A stretch of 64,000 nucleotides of DNA, from contig CM032232.1 in the NCBI GenBank assembly GCA_019009955.1, positions 143,474,001-143,538,000 on the forward strand. The letters run 5' to 3'. The notes beneath the pieces were generated by a model. That model ran no database searches, was not told the origin of the DNA, and worked only from the letters and a program-made list of their open reading frames with translations. The position numbers and the translations under genes are program-made. The DNA is from Riptortus pedestris (lineage: Eukaryota; Arthropoda; Insecta; Hemiptera; Alydidae). Positions within the stretch are counted from its first letter, which is position 1. Every line of letters starts with the position of its first letter. Positions 47,709 through 59,507 of the stretch are shown here, in pieces.

Positions 47709-48436
47709 AGCAATACCCCTGAGCCATAGGGGACTCCTTGTAATAGGCAACTCTTTATCAACTCAAAACGTTCAGGCAAACTTTAACAATTTTTTTTTTT
47801 GACGAACGCTTGAGAAGTGCGTTCTTTCGGTTTAACATAATTGAATTTCCATCAGGTACTAAACACTAAAAAAGTTTCGTTCAAATCGGTGGGGGAAGGC
47901 CGTGCACTTCCTTTGTGAGTCCGCAGTCTCATTCAGTCCTAAGTTTTCGTGTTCTGGCAATCAGTAGTGTGTTTAACTGGACTGATAAAATTTTTTTTAT
48001 TTTTTTGGCTATTGGGTGATATGTGTAAATATTTTGTAGTATTTAAAGGGAACCTAATGAATCTGTGCAAATGATATTGTGTTTGCTTTGTGTGTTTGGG
48101 AGATGGTGAGATGAGCCATATGGAGTGACATTCCGGTAATTGGGAACTCTGCTTAGTTTGCGCAACCTTGAAGGGGGTTTTCCAGGTTTAAAGCCGCCCA
48201 AATGGGTATTTGGGGTCTGTTAGTCGGAAAGACGAAAGTTTCGTCATAATCACGGCATATTATCACTGTTTAGCACTTTATTGCCAAGAGAAACTCTAAG
48301 AACGCTTAATGGATTGTTCCGAGTAATACAATACTCGTACAAACCCCAAAAGCGGAAAACCCGAATCATAATTGCAATTAATTATATTACGTTGGGGAGG
48401 GGGTGTACTTGGTTAGCGGTATGGAATTTCCGGAAC
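47709..48436. other. No gene seen; scraps only
   Basis: GAACGC/GCGTTC short inverted repeat near 47803-47823. GGGAACTCTGCTTAG, TTTGCGCAACC near 48150 may be a decayed H 3' end. A 48160-48260 patch is richer in G. No coding support. Confidence 0.35.
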
Positions 48437-48503
48437 AGGGATTAGCAAGGTATTTAGCAGTTGCTGGAATCCTGGAGCAGATAATAAGGCCTTGCTAATC
48501 CCT
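48437..48503. repeat. 14-bp perfect stem-loop
   Basis: AGGGATTAGCAAGG (48437-48450) pairs with CCTTGCTAATCCCT (48490-48503) across a 39-nt loop. No H or other family sequence is recognised around it. Confidence 0.8.
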
Positions 48504-48589
48504 ATGGCGCTAATGAGGCGAGATATCCGGCCTGCTTATCACTAGCATCAATTGATAACACTATGCTATGCCTAATCATGGATACATCT

Positions 48590-49135
48590 CGTCCAAGCCA
48601 GATTTCAGCCATTTATGAACTTGACCTTCGCTTAAATTAATTGGAAACGTTAATACATCAAACTGTATTAGAAAACAGAAATTATATGGTATATATGTGA
48701 ATGTATATATATTTACGTATACATATAAAATTGTAGCCTCTGTCTGTTCATTGGTATTATTCTAGAAATTTCAAGATAGTTAAGATTTACGAGAAAAAAA
48801 AACATTCACATGACCACAGGGTTTACCAAGAAGATGACGAAAACTCTCGTCTGGAGCAGTCGTAAATTTTATTTGATCCCTACTAATCTAGTTATTATGC
48901 TTAGGACCGAAAAAATGTATAGAAGCATTCTTTATTGCAAATATAATTATATATAAATATTGTTTATAGTCCTCAACCTTTTGTAAACTGCCAATCCTAC
49001 TCATATCAAATTAACAGTAAGCTGTTATGAATCACTTTATTGGAAGCTTAAATACCGAATACAGTTTTCATTGAACTTTCCCCTTAAGGAAAATCAGCTA
49101 TTGAGGTCGTACTCAACGCTCGATTTTCGAAACAT
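48590..49135. mobile_element. Mosaic of H scraps
   Basis: GATTTCAGCCATTTATGAAC (minus body), a TA tract, AAATTGTAGCCTCTGTCTG (Helitron-like 5' scrap, 48731), then a plus-strand body and H3 module (48900-49075) and a plus-strand 5' end, CCTTAAGGAAAATCAGC, GTCGTACTC (49083-49132). Confidence 0.55.
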
Positions 49136-49345
49136 TGGTTTGTTTGTTTGATTTTGGGCAAAAAACTTCACGGTTATCAATGCCCAACACTCTTCACACC
49201 GTATTTGAGTTCACCGTTCATGGAATGGTCCTGGCACACCCCATGCTTAGGTCGACTTTATATATATATTATATATATATTTAATATATATATATATATA
49301 TATAAAATATTTATGTATGTTTGTTTAATTTTTTTTAACTTCTTA
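49136..49345 (+). repeat. Dispersed repeat D, copy 1
   Basis: TTTGTTTGTTTGATTTTGGGC, AAAAAACTTCACGG, ACCGTATTTGAGTTC then a TA patch. It shares its order of motifs with 60885-61010. Function and class unknown. Confidence 0.55.
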
Positions 49346-49516
49346 TAATATTTTCCCCCCCCATTTTTTTTTTTTTTTTTTTTTCTTTCTTTTTTTTTTT
49401 TTTTTTATTTTTTAGGACAAATCTTGCTCTACAATTCTTCTTTTACTTAAACTATACATAGATATATATTTATTGGTTAAAGATAAATCTTGTACAAATA
49501 ATAACAATATACACAT
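49346..49516. repeat. Poly-T tract
   Basis: Two T-runs separated by CTTTC at about 49368-49407, preceded by a short C-run. Confidence 0.8.
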
Positions 49517-49637
49517 TTTAGCAGATTTCCCTTAGGGGACATCAGCTATTGAGGTCGTACTCATGACGTGATTTTCGAAACATTTATTCAAATGTCCATA
49601 AATTCTACCCAGGAGATGACGAAAATAAGGTCCGTTC

Positions 49638-49679
<42 letters not shown>

Positions 49680-50393
49680 TGTGTGTGTGTGTGTGTGTCT
49701 GTTAACGCTCTAGCGACCGTAATTTTTGTTTCACCTTTACCAAACTCGATATTTAATAGTTTTAACAAAAATAAAGGTTTTTTACTATTATTGTTTCGGA
49801 AAATTCGACATATCTCCGTTATTAGACGTCGGATCAAAAAAAGGAATAGAACCAACCTTATTGAAAATTAAATGTACTATACAGATTGTTATATACACTT
49901 ATTCTCTATCTTCAATATTAACCCAGATATTTGCATTTTTTCAGTTTTCAGCCTTCAGCAAACGCCCACTTCAACTCATGTTACATAAACAATACTCTGC
50001 TATATAATAAACGATAATATTCGAAGCTTAAATACCAAAATTGTTTTCAGGAGACCTTTATTATGCGAGATACATGCAGATATATTCTGGTCCCCCCCCC
50101 CGCCTTCTTTAGTTCTTGGACTACTAAAACTTGAATGATTGAGATACAAATTATTCCGATTCATTATGAATTACACATACTAGATGTAGTATATAGTTTT
50201 CTATAAAAGAATATATTATATTCTGATATATTTCAGTAACTGTTTTTCTTTCGGTTAGAGGTTAGCCGCTTGTATTAATTCACTTAATATTCACAGTTAA
50301 GTTGTGATACCAGTATATAGATTTATCTATTGTTAAACTTCACGAGGGAAATCTGTTTAGTTTACGCTGCCCCTGCGTGACGGACTTTTTTTA
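49517..50393 (+). mobile_element. H copy, full length (H3 plus H4 modules)
   Basis: Array TA (49643-49677) then GT. A segment around the usual G-run is replaced by ACTATTATTGTTTCGG. Both CACTTCAACTCATG (H3) and CTTTAGTTCTTGGACTACTA (H4) are present. Hairpin ACGCTGCCCCTGCGT. Confidence 0.88.
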
Positions 50394-51123
50394 TTTGACG
50401 AAATTGAAGTACGTCGTCGGTTTTACATGAAATTAAGACGACCTGAGTAGGTCATCGGCCAAAAGTAAGCCAGTAGATCATATCATGATACGAACATATT
50501 CCTAAAAGCTGCCTAAAATTGGAATAGAAGAGGCCGCCATATTGGTGCAAATAGAATGTATAAAAGCAATCTAGGGAGGGTTGAAAAAGCGGTTCGAAAC
50601 GGCCAGGGGCAATTTGTACCGAGGCACATAGGAAGAAAGGGGATGAAAAAATAAAGAGGGAGGTAGAAAGAAAAGAGGTAACTGTTATCATGACAGAGCT
50701 CCAGCGAGGTTAGAAGCCTTTGATTGTATTGAACCAATCTTGGGAAACCTCTCCTAATAGGCTCAAACTGAATGAAACTTATAAATAGGAAAACCTGTAA
50801 GAGATTGCAACCTCCTACGCTCAAACCCACTGTTTGGAGAAGAAAATTACTTTTAAAATGGAATCCTCAAGTCAAACTCTAAGCTAAATTAGCAAATTGA
50901 AGTTTGTAATAAAGACGAGATTTTTGAAAAACGATGATCTCAAATTATATCCATTCGAAAATATACATACTCATATAATTGAGTTCATCAATTAATAGAA
51001 AATAAACAATATTAATGGAGAAAATTGTTATTAAAAAATTAAAAGAGTTTCATTAACGAGGACCAAAAATTCATTGAAGAATATCACTACTAAATAAAAC
51101 TATTCCCTCACTAAATAAAACTA
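50394..51123. other. No gene supported
   Basis: Ordinary complexity; two overlapping antisense frames of 79 and 105 codons (50452-50830) lack recognisable domains. One of the few stretches that could be unique host sequence. Confidence 0.3.
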
Positions 51124-51412
51124 GAAATTCCCTCACGCAGGAGTAGCGTAAACTAAGCATATTTCCCACGTACCGGAATGACACATTCACCTACTAAAGA
51201 CAGAAAACAAGAAAATATATAACTTACGAATAAATGTATAGAGCAACAATTATAGAACATCAATAATAATACCGAGAATGGTTCTATAAAAAATCTTCAA
51301 TTCGACTAATAATAAAGGATAAACTTAAAATTCCATACCCCCCCCCACCTATTCCCAGTCCGATTTCAACCAAATGTGAATACTAGTGTTAAATTAAATG
51401 GTTATATATTAA
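51124..51412 (-). mobile_element. Short H-related copy (H5 module)
   Basis: AAATTCCCTCACGCAGGAG, GCATATTTCCCACGTACCGG, a C-run and GTCCGATTTCAACCAAATG. Same layout as 43207-43532, and again followed at once by a normal copy. Confidence 0.65.
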
Positions 51413-51668
51413 AAGTCCGTCACGCAGGGGCTGCGTAAACTAAGCAGATTTCCCACTTGAAGTTTTACAATAGAGAAATCTCCATTCGAGAGCCGAACAG
51501 TTACGGCAAAGGGTCGAACTAGCTTTAGGCGGGAAACTCACTTGTCCGTTAGCGGCCCACATTTAATAAAATGCAAATATCTCGGTTAATATTCAAGATA
51601 GGGAATAAATGTAAATATCGAGTTTGGGAACGATCAAACAAAAATTGCGACCGCTAGAGCGTTAACAG

Positions 51669-51758
<90 letters not shown>

Positions 51759-51809
51759 CATCTGCTCTCTCCCTCCCTCTCTTCTACTCTCTCTCTTCTC
51801 TCCTCTCTA

Positions 51810-51843
<34 letters not shown>
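51412..51843 (-). mobile_element. H copy with deleted body and a CT array
   Basis: GGGAATAAATGT joins straight to AAATATCGAGTTTGG, removing the G-run region. The array is CT instead of TA, ending in a short TA. The 5' block and palindrome are absent because the Tc1-like element begins in the TA. Confidence 0.8.
51676..51812. repeat. Imperfect (CT)n array
   Basis: About 137 bp of CT with GTCTCC, TTTCTTTCATCTG and CCCTCCC interruptions. Confidence 0.93.
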
Positions 51844-51846
<3 letters not shown>

Positions 51847-52496
51847 TCAACCGCAAAAAAAAACCGGACACTTCATTTTTGTCGTATTAAAAGCCAATTT
51901 TCAGCAATTTTCTTTATGTGGGTATTCTAGTTATTACAGAGAATTTAGAGTCTAAGTCCATTGAACTAATCCCTTCAGGATTAGTAAACAATTAGATAAA
52001 ACTCAGATTAGATTTATTTGTCCTGAAGTTGATCTATTCTAAACTGTAAGTAGTTTTTCGCACATTTAAACATCTTTAATTATTAACCAAGCATTTTCTT
52101 TAATTAATGTTTTATTAATTTCCTTTATTTATTTTCGGTCCAGAAAAATGAGGTATTCAAACTTAGATTTTTATGTACTTTCAAACTTAGATGGAAGGCC
52201 GGAGCTTAACGTTACATTGCCGAAACGCTTGGGGTAGCGAAGTCTACCATTCACTGTAATAAAAATGAAGAATATTTTTTTTTTTTTAAATGTGTTAATT
52301 TATCTTTTTCTTTTTTTTTATTTTGTATTTTTTTGTAAATAATCAATACAAATTATTCACTTTTGGCAGATTTTGTTTAAATAACGTATAGATTAACCAA
52401 TTATTTTAATTAAAAAGATTAATATACATATATATTAAGTATTTAATAAAATTATAAGACTAAATCTAAGTGTCCGGTTTTTTTTGCGGCTGAGTG
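51844..52496 (+). mobile_element. Tc1/mariner-type non-autonomous element
   Basis: TA at 51842-51843 and 52497-52498 flank ends CACTCAACCGCAAAAA and TTTTTGCGGCTGAGTG. The inverted repeats are about 29 bp, extend through CCGGACACTT, and differ by one substitution and one A. The interior keeps a broken transposase N-terminal fragment. At 653 bp it is much shorter than the usual 1.3-1.6 kb. Confidence 0.87.
52210..52260 (+). pseudogene. Tc1-type transposase helix-turn-helix remnant
   Basis: The frame reads RYIAETLGVAKSTIHCN directly after an in-frame TAA at 52207. It matches the usual second-helix pattern of Tc1-like DNA-binding domains (IA..LGVSKSTV). The DDE/D catalytic part is missing. Confidence 0.65.
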
Positions 52497-52671
52497 TATA
52501 AATTGTCTTGTATGTAGGAATAAAAAAAATGTATCTAATCGTTTTTAATTTTTAATTTGTTGGTTCAGTTATAATTAATTTTTTGTAATTTTATTTCTAT
52601 TTTACATTATTATAGTTTGAGCCAAATCGCCTATTTGCGGGTCCTGTATGAATAAATAAAGTTTGGATTTT
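52497..52671 (+). repeat. LINE-like 3' end
   Basis: T-rich 3'UTR-like sequence ending TTTGAGCCAAATCGCC, ATTTGCGGGTCC, GAATAAATAAA. The AGCCAA(A/G)TCGCC and TTGCGG landmarks match the end at 16146-16170, so this is probably the same or a sister family. Confidence 0.5.
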
Positions 52672-53443
52672 CGCAGTTTCATGAATTTGATCCTTTTGTG
52701 TTAATAAGTTACATGCTAGCAATGGAGAAGTCTGTTTGTATAACCCAGCACGTACAAGAGACCCTTTTTAATACCTCCAACAGTTTGTAGAGTATCTACC
52801 ATTCATCTGAGGCGGCACTCTCAAAAGTGTTTGAGACTTGTAATTAATTAATGGGATAGGATTTATTCTCGAGCGGGGGCGAACAAGATGTTCCAGAAAG
52901 GAACATCAAGGAGTTCCCTTTGAGTTCAATTTGTTCAGGCCTAAGTGGGAAGCAATTCCAAGTGGAGAGGGATTATATGAAAGGAGCTTTTAGGATAGAA
53001 AGGAGCGTTGTCGAGTGGGCAAGGGAAGTGAACAAATAACAGCCAATGGCGGGGTGACTTTATTGGAATTTATTGGACGTGGTTTTGGAGCGGCGGTCAT
53101 TCGTGGTCTCGCGACAAACACTTGTGTAAATCATCCTTTATGCTCTAAGAGGAAAGAGTTGTGTCAATAAGGCCGCGCTTAGAGACTAGTTTATTCCCTG
53201 GAAAAAAAAAAAAATAAAAAACCTTTTAACATTTTTTTCTTCGTCCTTTCCTCGAAGATCCCATTGAAAAAGTCGATGAGGTACGCCTGTAGTGTACATT
53301 AAATCTGCAGTCTGTACAGTTTCACTTTTTAATGGCTAACCTCAATCCTTCAGGAAACCGCATTAGCAGAAGAATCGTGAAGAACCAGTTGCGTTTAGAA
53401 TAACAAGGTAGGCCCTAAATCGTCATTTGAGTTTTTATACAAA

Positions 53444-53451
<8 letters not shown>
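52672..53451. other. Possible unique sequence, no gene supported
   Basis: Less AT-rich than most of the window. A pyrimidine tract, CCATTGAAAAAGTCGATGAG and GTACGC near 53236-53287 look superficially like acceptor, mini-exon and donor, but nothing else supports an exon. Confidence 0.25.
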
Positions 53452-53515
<64 letters not shown>

Positions 53516-53533
53516 CTGTTAACGCTCTAGCGA
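53452..53533 (+). mobile_element. TA array plus H scrap
   Basis: TA of about 55 bp followed by TTTGTCTGTTAACGCTCTAG, an H fragment cut at both sides. The next H copy starts 8 bp later. Confidence 0.75.
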
Positions 53534-53539
53534 TATTGT

Positions 53540-53660
53540 TTTAGCAGATTTCTTTTAAGGGAAATTAACTATTGAGGTCGTACTCATGAGACAATTTTCA
53601 AAAAATTTCTTCAAATGTCCATTGATCCTACCCAGGACATGACGAAAATGTGGTCCATTC

Positions 53661-53720
<60 letters not shown>

Positions 53721-54147
53721 CTGTTAACGCTCTAGCGATCGCAATTTTTGTTTGATCGTTACCAAACTCGATATTTAAACGTTTTATGCAAAAAGACAGA
53801 TCAAGTTCCTTAATGGCTGAAATCGGACGGCGAGGGGGGATTTTCGAAAATTTGTAATATCTCCGTTACCATACGTCGGATCAAAAAATTGTATAGAACC
53901 AATCTTATTGAAAATTAAATTTACTATAAATATTGTTTCACATATTTATTCTCGATCTTGAATACTAACCGAGATATTTGCATTTTTATTAATTGTGGGC
54001 CGATAACGGATGACTGAATTTCCCGCCAAAAGCTAGTTCGACCCTTTGCCGTAACTGTTCGGCTCTCGTATGGAGATTTCTCTATTGTATAACTTCACGT
54101 GGGAAATCTGCTTAGTTTACGCAGCCCCTGCGTGACGGACTTTTTTT
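53540..54147 (+). mobile_element. H copy, full length (H1 module)
   Basis: Palindrome with T substitutions (GATTTCTTTTAAGGGAAATT). TA tract about 53666-53716. G-run shortened. H1 module and hairpin perfect. Confidence 0.9.
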
Positions 54148-54707
54148 ATAGTCGTGAATCTATGTTTCCCTGTCATATATAACACTGGGCCTATTGGGTA
54201 ATGAATATCTAATAAGAGCGAAGAGAGGGGTTAAAGAGGCTCGAGGAATTGATGTATGAGGAGTGACATGAAGGATGGATGCGAGGCGGTTGCTCAGAGT
54301 TGCGCTATATTCCGGTTGGTGTCTGGGTGCGTTACGCCGTTGCGTAACACTATACGTTACGCAGCCCCACGCAACATTTGCCTAATGAGAAAAGTGGCAG
54401 GGCTCCACACTTTGCGCTACGTAGCGTAATTGATTCCCGCCAAATGTATTAAAAGCCCTTACCCGTGCCCCATTTCATCACCCTTCATACGTGAGGTACT
54501 CCAAGAATCCCTTACGTCATTTCAGTAAATTTCCCCAAGGGGAAATCGCCCGTTGATACTTTATAGAGAGGATGTGAAGAGATTGACTTTTTCAAATATA
54601 TATGCATACATAAATACATAGGGTGACCCAGGAGACACGACCCTCAAATACTCCTTTCAGCAGATTTCCTTAATCCCAGAATTCTCTCACCTATCACTCC
54701 CATACAT
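54148..54707. other. No gene seen; GCGTAAC-rich patch and H scraps
   Basis: Between 54329 and 54435 GTTACGC/GCGTAAC occurs several times in both orientations, with a palindrome CTACGTAG. AATTTCCCCAAGGGGAAATC near 54530 and CAGCAGATTTCCTTAA near 54657 look like isolated H 5' ends. Confidence 0.4.
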
Positions 54708-55148
54708 TAAAAAGTACGCAGGGGCTGCGTAAACTAAGCAGAGTTCCTAAGTGATGTTTTGCAGTAGAGAAATTTCACGAGAGCCGAGCAGTTAAGGAAA
54801 CGGCCGAACTAGCTTTTGGCGGGAAAGTCACTCGTCCGTTAGTAGCCCAGATTTAATAAAAATGCGAATATCTCGGTTAATATTCAAGATAGAGAATAAA
54901 TGTATATAATAATATTTATAGAAATTTTAATTTGTAACACGATTGATTCTTTACAATTTTTCGATCCGATGCATAATAACGGAGATATTTCGAATTTTCA
55001 AAAATCCCCTCCTTTAAACCCCCCTTCTCACTGGTCCGATTTCAGCCATTAACGAACTTGATCTTTCTTTTTACATAAAACGATTAAATTTCGATTTAGG
55101 TAACGATCAAACAAAAATTGCGACCGCTAGAGCGTTAACAGACATATA

Positions 55149-55213
<65 letters not shown>

Positions 55214-55336
55214 GAACGGACCTCATTTTCGTCATCTCCTGGGTAGGATCGATGGACATTTGAAGATATTTTTTCGAAACTCGCGTCATGAGTACGACCT
55301 CAATAGCTGATTCCTCTTAAGGGGAATCTGCTAAAA
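54708..55336 (-). mobile_element. H copy, full length (H1 module)
   Basis: The tail lost CCGTC (AAAAAGTACGCAGGGG). TA tract about 55151-55207. Palindrome shifted (GATTCCTCTTAAGGGGAATC) but still self-complementary at most positions. Confidence 0.88.
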
Positions 55337-55657
55337 GGCTTACGTACCGACACAATACATAAATGAACAGAGAACGGACGACATGTAACAAATCTTACAG
55401 CTTACATCAATACATACCAAATATAACTTGCAACAACTACAGCACAATTAAGAGTCACCGTCACAAATGCACACAATTTCTAACGGAACATGGACAGGCA
55501 AGATATTATTAAAGAAGATTTAAAATTCAAGACAATGACAAAGGCACTAGCGACTCACAGACAACACAAAACATCTTACGTTTACTCTTGGCAGATTTCC
55601 CAAGTGATGTATTTCAATAGATACTTTTAACAATTGTCACCACCATGAATAATTAGT
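55337..55657. other. No gene seen
   Basis: CA-rich, ordinary complexity. Its last part (GGCAGATTTCCCAAGTG, ACCACCATGAATAATTAG, from 55589) is an H4-type 3' scrap without hairpin. Confidence 0.4.
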
Positions 55658-55946
55658 CAAAAGTCCGTCACGCAGGGGCTGCGTAAACTAAGCAGATTTC
55701 CCACGTGAAGTTATACAGTAGATAAATCTGCCCAATAACAACTGTAGTAGAAAGGTATCACTAAACCTATACCAGAGGGACGAATAGTAACGGAAACGGC
55801 CGCCAGAGCTCTCGGTGGAAAGTCCATATATATATATATAATTTTGAGCTAACATTTTCGTCATCTACTGGGTTGGATCGATGGACATTTCAGGAAATTT
55901 TTCGAAAATCTCGTCATGAGTACATCTTCAATAGCAGATTTCCATA
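55658..55946 (-). mobile_element. H copy with whole body deleted
   Basis: Hairpin, subterminal repeat and H2 module join directly to a 14-bp TA tract and the 5' block. Only about 290 bp remain, yet both ends are kept except for a worn palindrome (CAGATTTCCATAAA). Confidence 0.85.
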
Positions 55947-56383
55947 AAAATGTGTTGAAATATCAGATAATAGGAACTCAATTATGTAATCATGTATGCA
56001 AAGTTATAATTTGACGCTATAACAATTAAATTTTATTTGAATTTCTAAAAAAAAAAAAAAGACAGTCGTTAGTGTTAATTATAATTATTGTATTCTAATG
56101 CCTCCTGTTACATTATCAGGAGGAATTCAATGCATATATAAATAGCGTCTGTGAAATGAAAGGTTTTCAGGACTAAATTGCTTAGCGCTTCTTGATTGTA
56201 AATTGAAGATTGGAGAAAACTCTTGGAATCTAAATTTAGAAATTTAATGAGGAGGCCAAATTGTTCTTGGAAATTACTTATTACAAACAGTTACTTATTT
56301 TACAATGTACTTTTTGTATGTGATATTCAGTAATATGTTTTCTTTGATTCAGAGTGTTGCATGTGATATGAAGGCACATATAT
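55947..56383. other. No gene seen
   Basis: AT-rich with an A-run near 56047-56060. Nothing recognised. Confidence 0.3.
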
Positions 56384-57648
56384 TGGCAGATTTCCCTCAA
56401 AGGAAATCAGCTATTGTGGTCGTGCACATGATGCGATTTTCAATTTTTTTCTTGAAATGGCCATCGACCCTACCATTGAGATGACGAAATAAGGTCCGTT
56501 CAAAATTGTATATATAAATGTCTATTACCGCTCTAGCGGTCGCAATTATTGCTATAACGTTACTAAAGCCCATATTTAATAGTTTAATGTAAAAAGAAAG
56601 ATCAAGTTCGTTAATGCCAGAAAACCCTCCTCCCACTTCGGATTTAGAGGTGGGATTTTCAAAAATTCGAAATATCTCTGTTACTATACGTCGGATCGAA
56701 AAATTGCATACAGCCAATCTTATTGCAAATGTAATGGTATATGAATATTGTTATATACATTTATTCTTTATCTTGAATATTAACCGAGATATTGGCATTT
56801 TTTTAGTTTTCAGCCTTCACCAAACTCCCCACATCTACTCATGTTACATAAACAATATTCTGTGATATAATTAACCACATTAACCGAAGCTTAAATCCCA
56901 AATATTTTTTTCAAGAGACATTTATGCGAGATACATGAAAATATGTTCTGTTGACCCCCCCCCCCCCCCGTGCTTAAGTTCTTGGACTATTAAAATTTGA
57001 TTGATTGAGATAAATATTATTCTGCTTCATTATAAATTACATTTCTAGATATAGTATATAGTTTTCAATGAAATAAAAATCTTTGTGGAATATTAATTGA
57101 TTGAGATAAAGTCCGTCACGCAGGGGCTGCGTAAACTAAGCAGATTTCCCACGTGAAGTTTTACAATCGAGAAATCTGCCTAATAACAACTGTAGTAGTA
57201 AGAAACCTCTAAACCTAAAACATTATTTAGGGCGTAATAACCCAGTAGTTTCTAGCCCCAAAAAACAGTTAACCTAACCTCTAAACCTATTCACGAGGGA
57301 CGAATAGTTAAGGAAACGCCCGCCAGAGCTCTCGGCGGAAAGTCCGAACATAGCCTACTGGTGACCACACGCAGAATACAAATGCAAATATCTCGGTTAA
57401 TATTCAAGATACAGAATAAATGTATAGAACAATATTTATAGTAAATTTAATTTGCAATAAGATTAATTCTATACAATATTTCGATCCGACGCATAATAAC
57501 GGAGATATTTTGAATTTTCAAAAATCCCCCCCTCCCACTGGTCCGATTTCAGCCATTAACGAACTTGATCTTCCTTTTTACATAAAACGATTAAATTCCG
57601 AGTTTGGTAACGATCAAACAAAAATTGCGACCGCTAGAGCGTTAACAG

Positions 57649-57700
<52 letters not shown>

Positions 57701-57930
57701 GAACGGACCTCATTTTCGTCATCTCCTGGGTAGGATCGATGGACATTTGAAGAAATTTTTCGAAACTCGCATCATGAGTACGACCTCAATAGCTGATTTC
57801 CTTTAAGGGAAATCTGCTAAAAAATCATTATGCTTCATTATAAAATAGAGTTCTAGATATAGTATATAGTTTTCAATGAAATCAAAGTCTCTGTCGTATA
57901 TTAATTTTAACTCATGTTACCTTAGAATAC
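56384..57930 (+). mobile_element. H copy (H3 plus H4), carrying another H copy
   Basis: Palindrome one base off (CCCTCAAAGG). TA tract minimal. H3 landmarks (CCCCACATCTACTCATG, AAATCCCAAATATT), a C-run, then an H4 module with a near-duplicate segment GCTTCATTATAAA, TAGATATAGTATATAGTTTTC before and after the inserted copy. Its own 3' hairpin is not seen. Confidence 0.7.
57108..57824 (-). mobile_element. H copy, full length (long H2 module), inserted
   Basis: One of the best preserved copies: hairpin perfect, TA tract 57653-57693, palindrome with one change. A 128-codon frame (57420-57806) reads through body, TA and 5' block. Host flanks are TTGAGATAAA and AAATCATTATGC. Confidence 0.92.
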
Positions 57931-58497
57931 TTTCTTCAGGAAAATAGAGAAGGCCATATATTTGGGAGGATGTAGGAATATCTGTATGATTGTAGGTCGA
58001 ACAGGCCTCGGATCTAAAGCAGTGTGTTGGAGAATAGAGAGTGAGGGGCCCTGGATGGGGATCTGCTGGCGAGAGTTGAGCCTCCATCTCCCGCCACTCA
58101 ATCCCCGCCCACGCCCCACGTCTCCCATTGAGCATCTCCCACGTCTATATCTCGTCTCCCATCTCCCGAATACTGCTCCTCATATCTATCTCCCAATTTC
58201 CATCGTCATCCCCACAACACTCATCTCGACGAGCTGGGGATACCGCATTTCGCCTTCTCAAGGAAAATGATGGCTTTGTTGGAACTGGTTAGTAAATCGG
58301 TCCAAAAAGCGGGTTTTGGGGATGAATGAAAAAAGTAAATTTTATTTTTGTTTCCATATTTAACAATTTTTACAATATATAGAAATTTACAGAAGCTTGG
58401 GTTAGTTTGTGTGACAAGTTTTTTCTTCACTGGAAATAAATGTAAATTTATACTATTGAATGTTAAATAGAATAATAAATACTTAAGGTAACAAATG
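57931..58497. other. No gene supported; CTCCC-rich patch
   Basis: 58080-58210 is rich in CATCTCCC/CGTCTCCC units on the plus strand. Several overlapping frames of 68-102 codons cross it, which is expected from skewed composition, and none has motifs. Confidence 0.35.
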
Positions 58498-59461
58498 AAA
58501 CGTCTGTTACGCAGGAGCTGCCTAAACTAAGCAGATTTCCCACGTGTGCCACGTAATCGCCCTCGAATAGTAAAAGTTCAATGAAAACAATATTTTGTAT
58601 TTAGGCTTCAAATAATGTGCTTCATAATATAACACCTTACTGTTAATATACAGTACTGGGGGTTTACTGAAGACAGAAAACTAAAAAATGCAAATATCTC
58701 GGTTAACAATCAAGATAGAGCAAAAAACGCACATAACAACATTCATCGAGCATTACGTTTGCAATAAGATTTGTTCTTTACTAATTTTCGATGCGACGTA
58801 TATTAACAGAGATATTTGGAATTTTCGAAATTCCCCCAGTCTAAACCCCCCATCCCACTGGTCCGATTACAGCCATTAACGAACTTGATCTTTTATTTTA
58901 CATAAAACAATTAAATACCGAGTTTGGTAACGATTAGGTAAAAACTGCGAACGGTAGACTGTTAAAAGACAAATATATATGGTGTTGTTTTTTTGGAGGT
59001 TTGGTCAATGTTGGTGAAAGAAACTTCTTAGTTTATGCCGATATTTCGAAAATCTTTATTTTCCCTTCTTCAGGATTGTAAAATTACAGTTGCTACTTTA
59101 TAATTTTGCACATTTTTAGAGTGTAACAGAGGGTGTTTATGCTATAATTACCTACCAAGACTAAAGATACTTAAAAATTACTATACATAGTGCACTAGAA
59201 TAACTGGTTATTGTAACCTTCCCTGGTCTGTTTACATTGAGCAGGGCCACAGCCGAATATTTTTGTATATCTGCAGTATACTGTTTTATGTTAGTTGAAC
59301 TATATTATAACTATTATTCTAGCTATTATATGATGTTGGAACTATTGTTATGTGTTATTACAATTATTGTTATATTTTATTAAAGCTATATTCGTGTCAT
59401 ATACCAAAAAAAAACAACAAGAGCATATATTTATTTAACCTGGTCGAAAACATCAACACAG

Positions 59462-59507
<46 letters not shown>

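Noticed and set aside
48141..48170. H 3' end near GGGAACTCTGCTTAG
   Set aside because: Hairpin and tail are too diverged to list as a separate copy; mentioned only as a scrap.
50452..50830. Two overlapping hydrophobic antisense frames as a membrane protein
   Set aside because: They overlap each other in different phases, lack a recognisable family, and no splice or start context supports either.
53236..53420. Mini-exons with splice-like borders
   Set aside because: Matches to splice signals are short and expected by chance; no conserved protein sequence.
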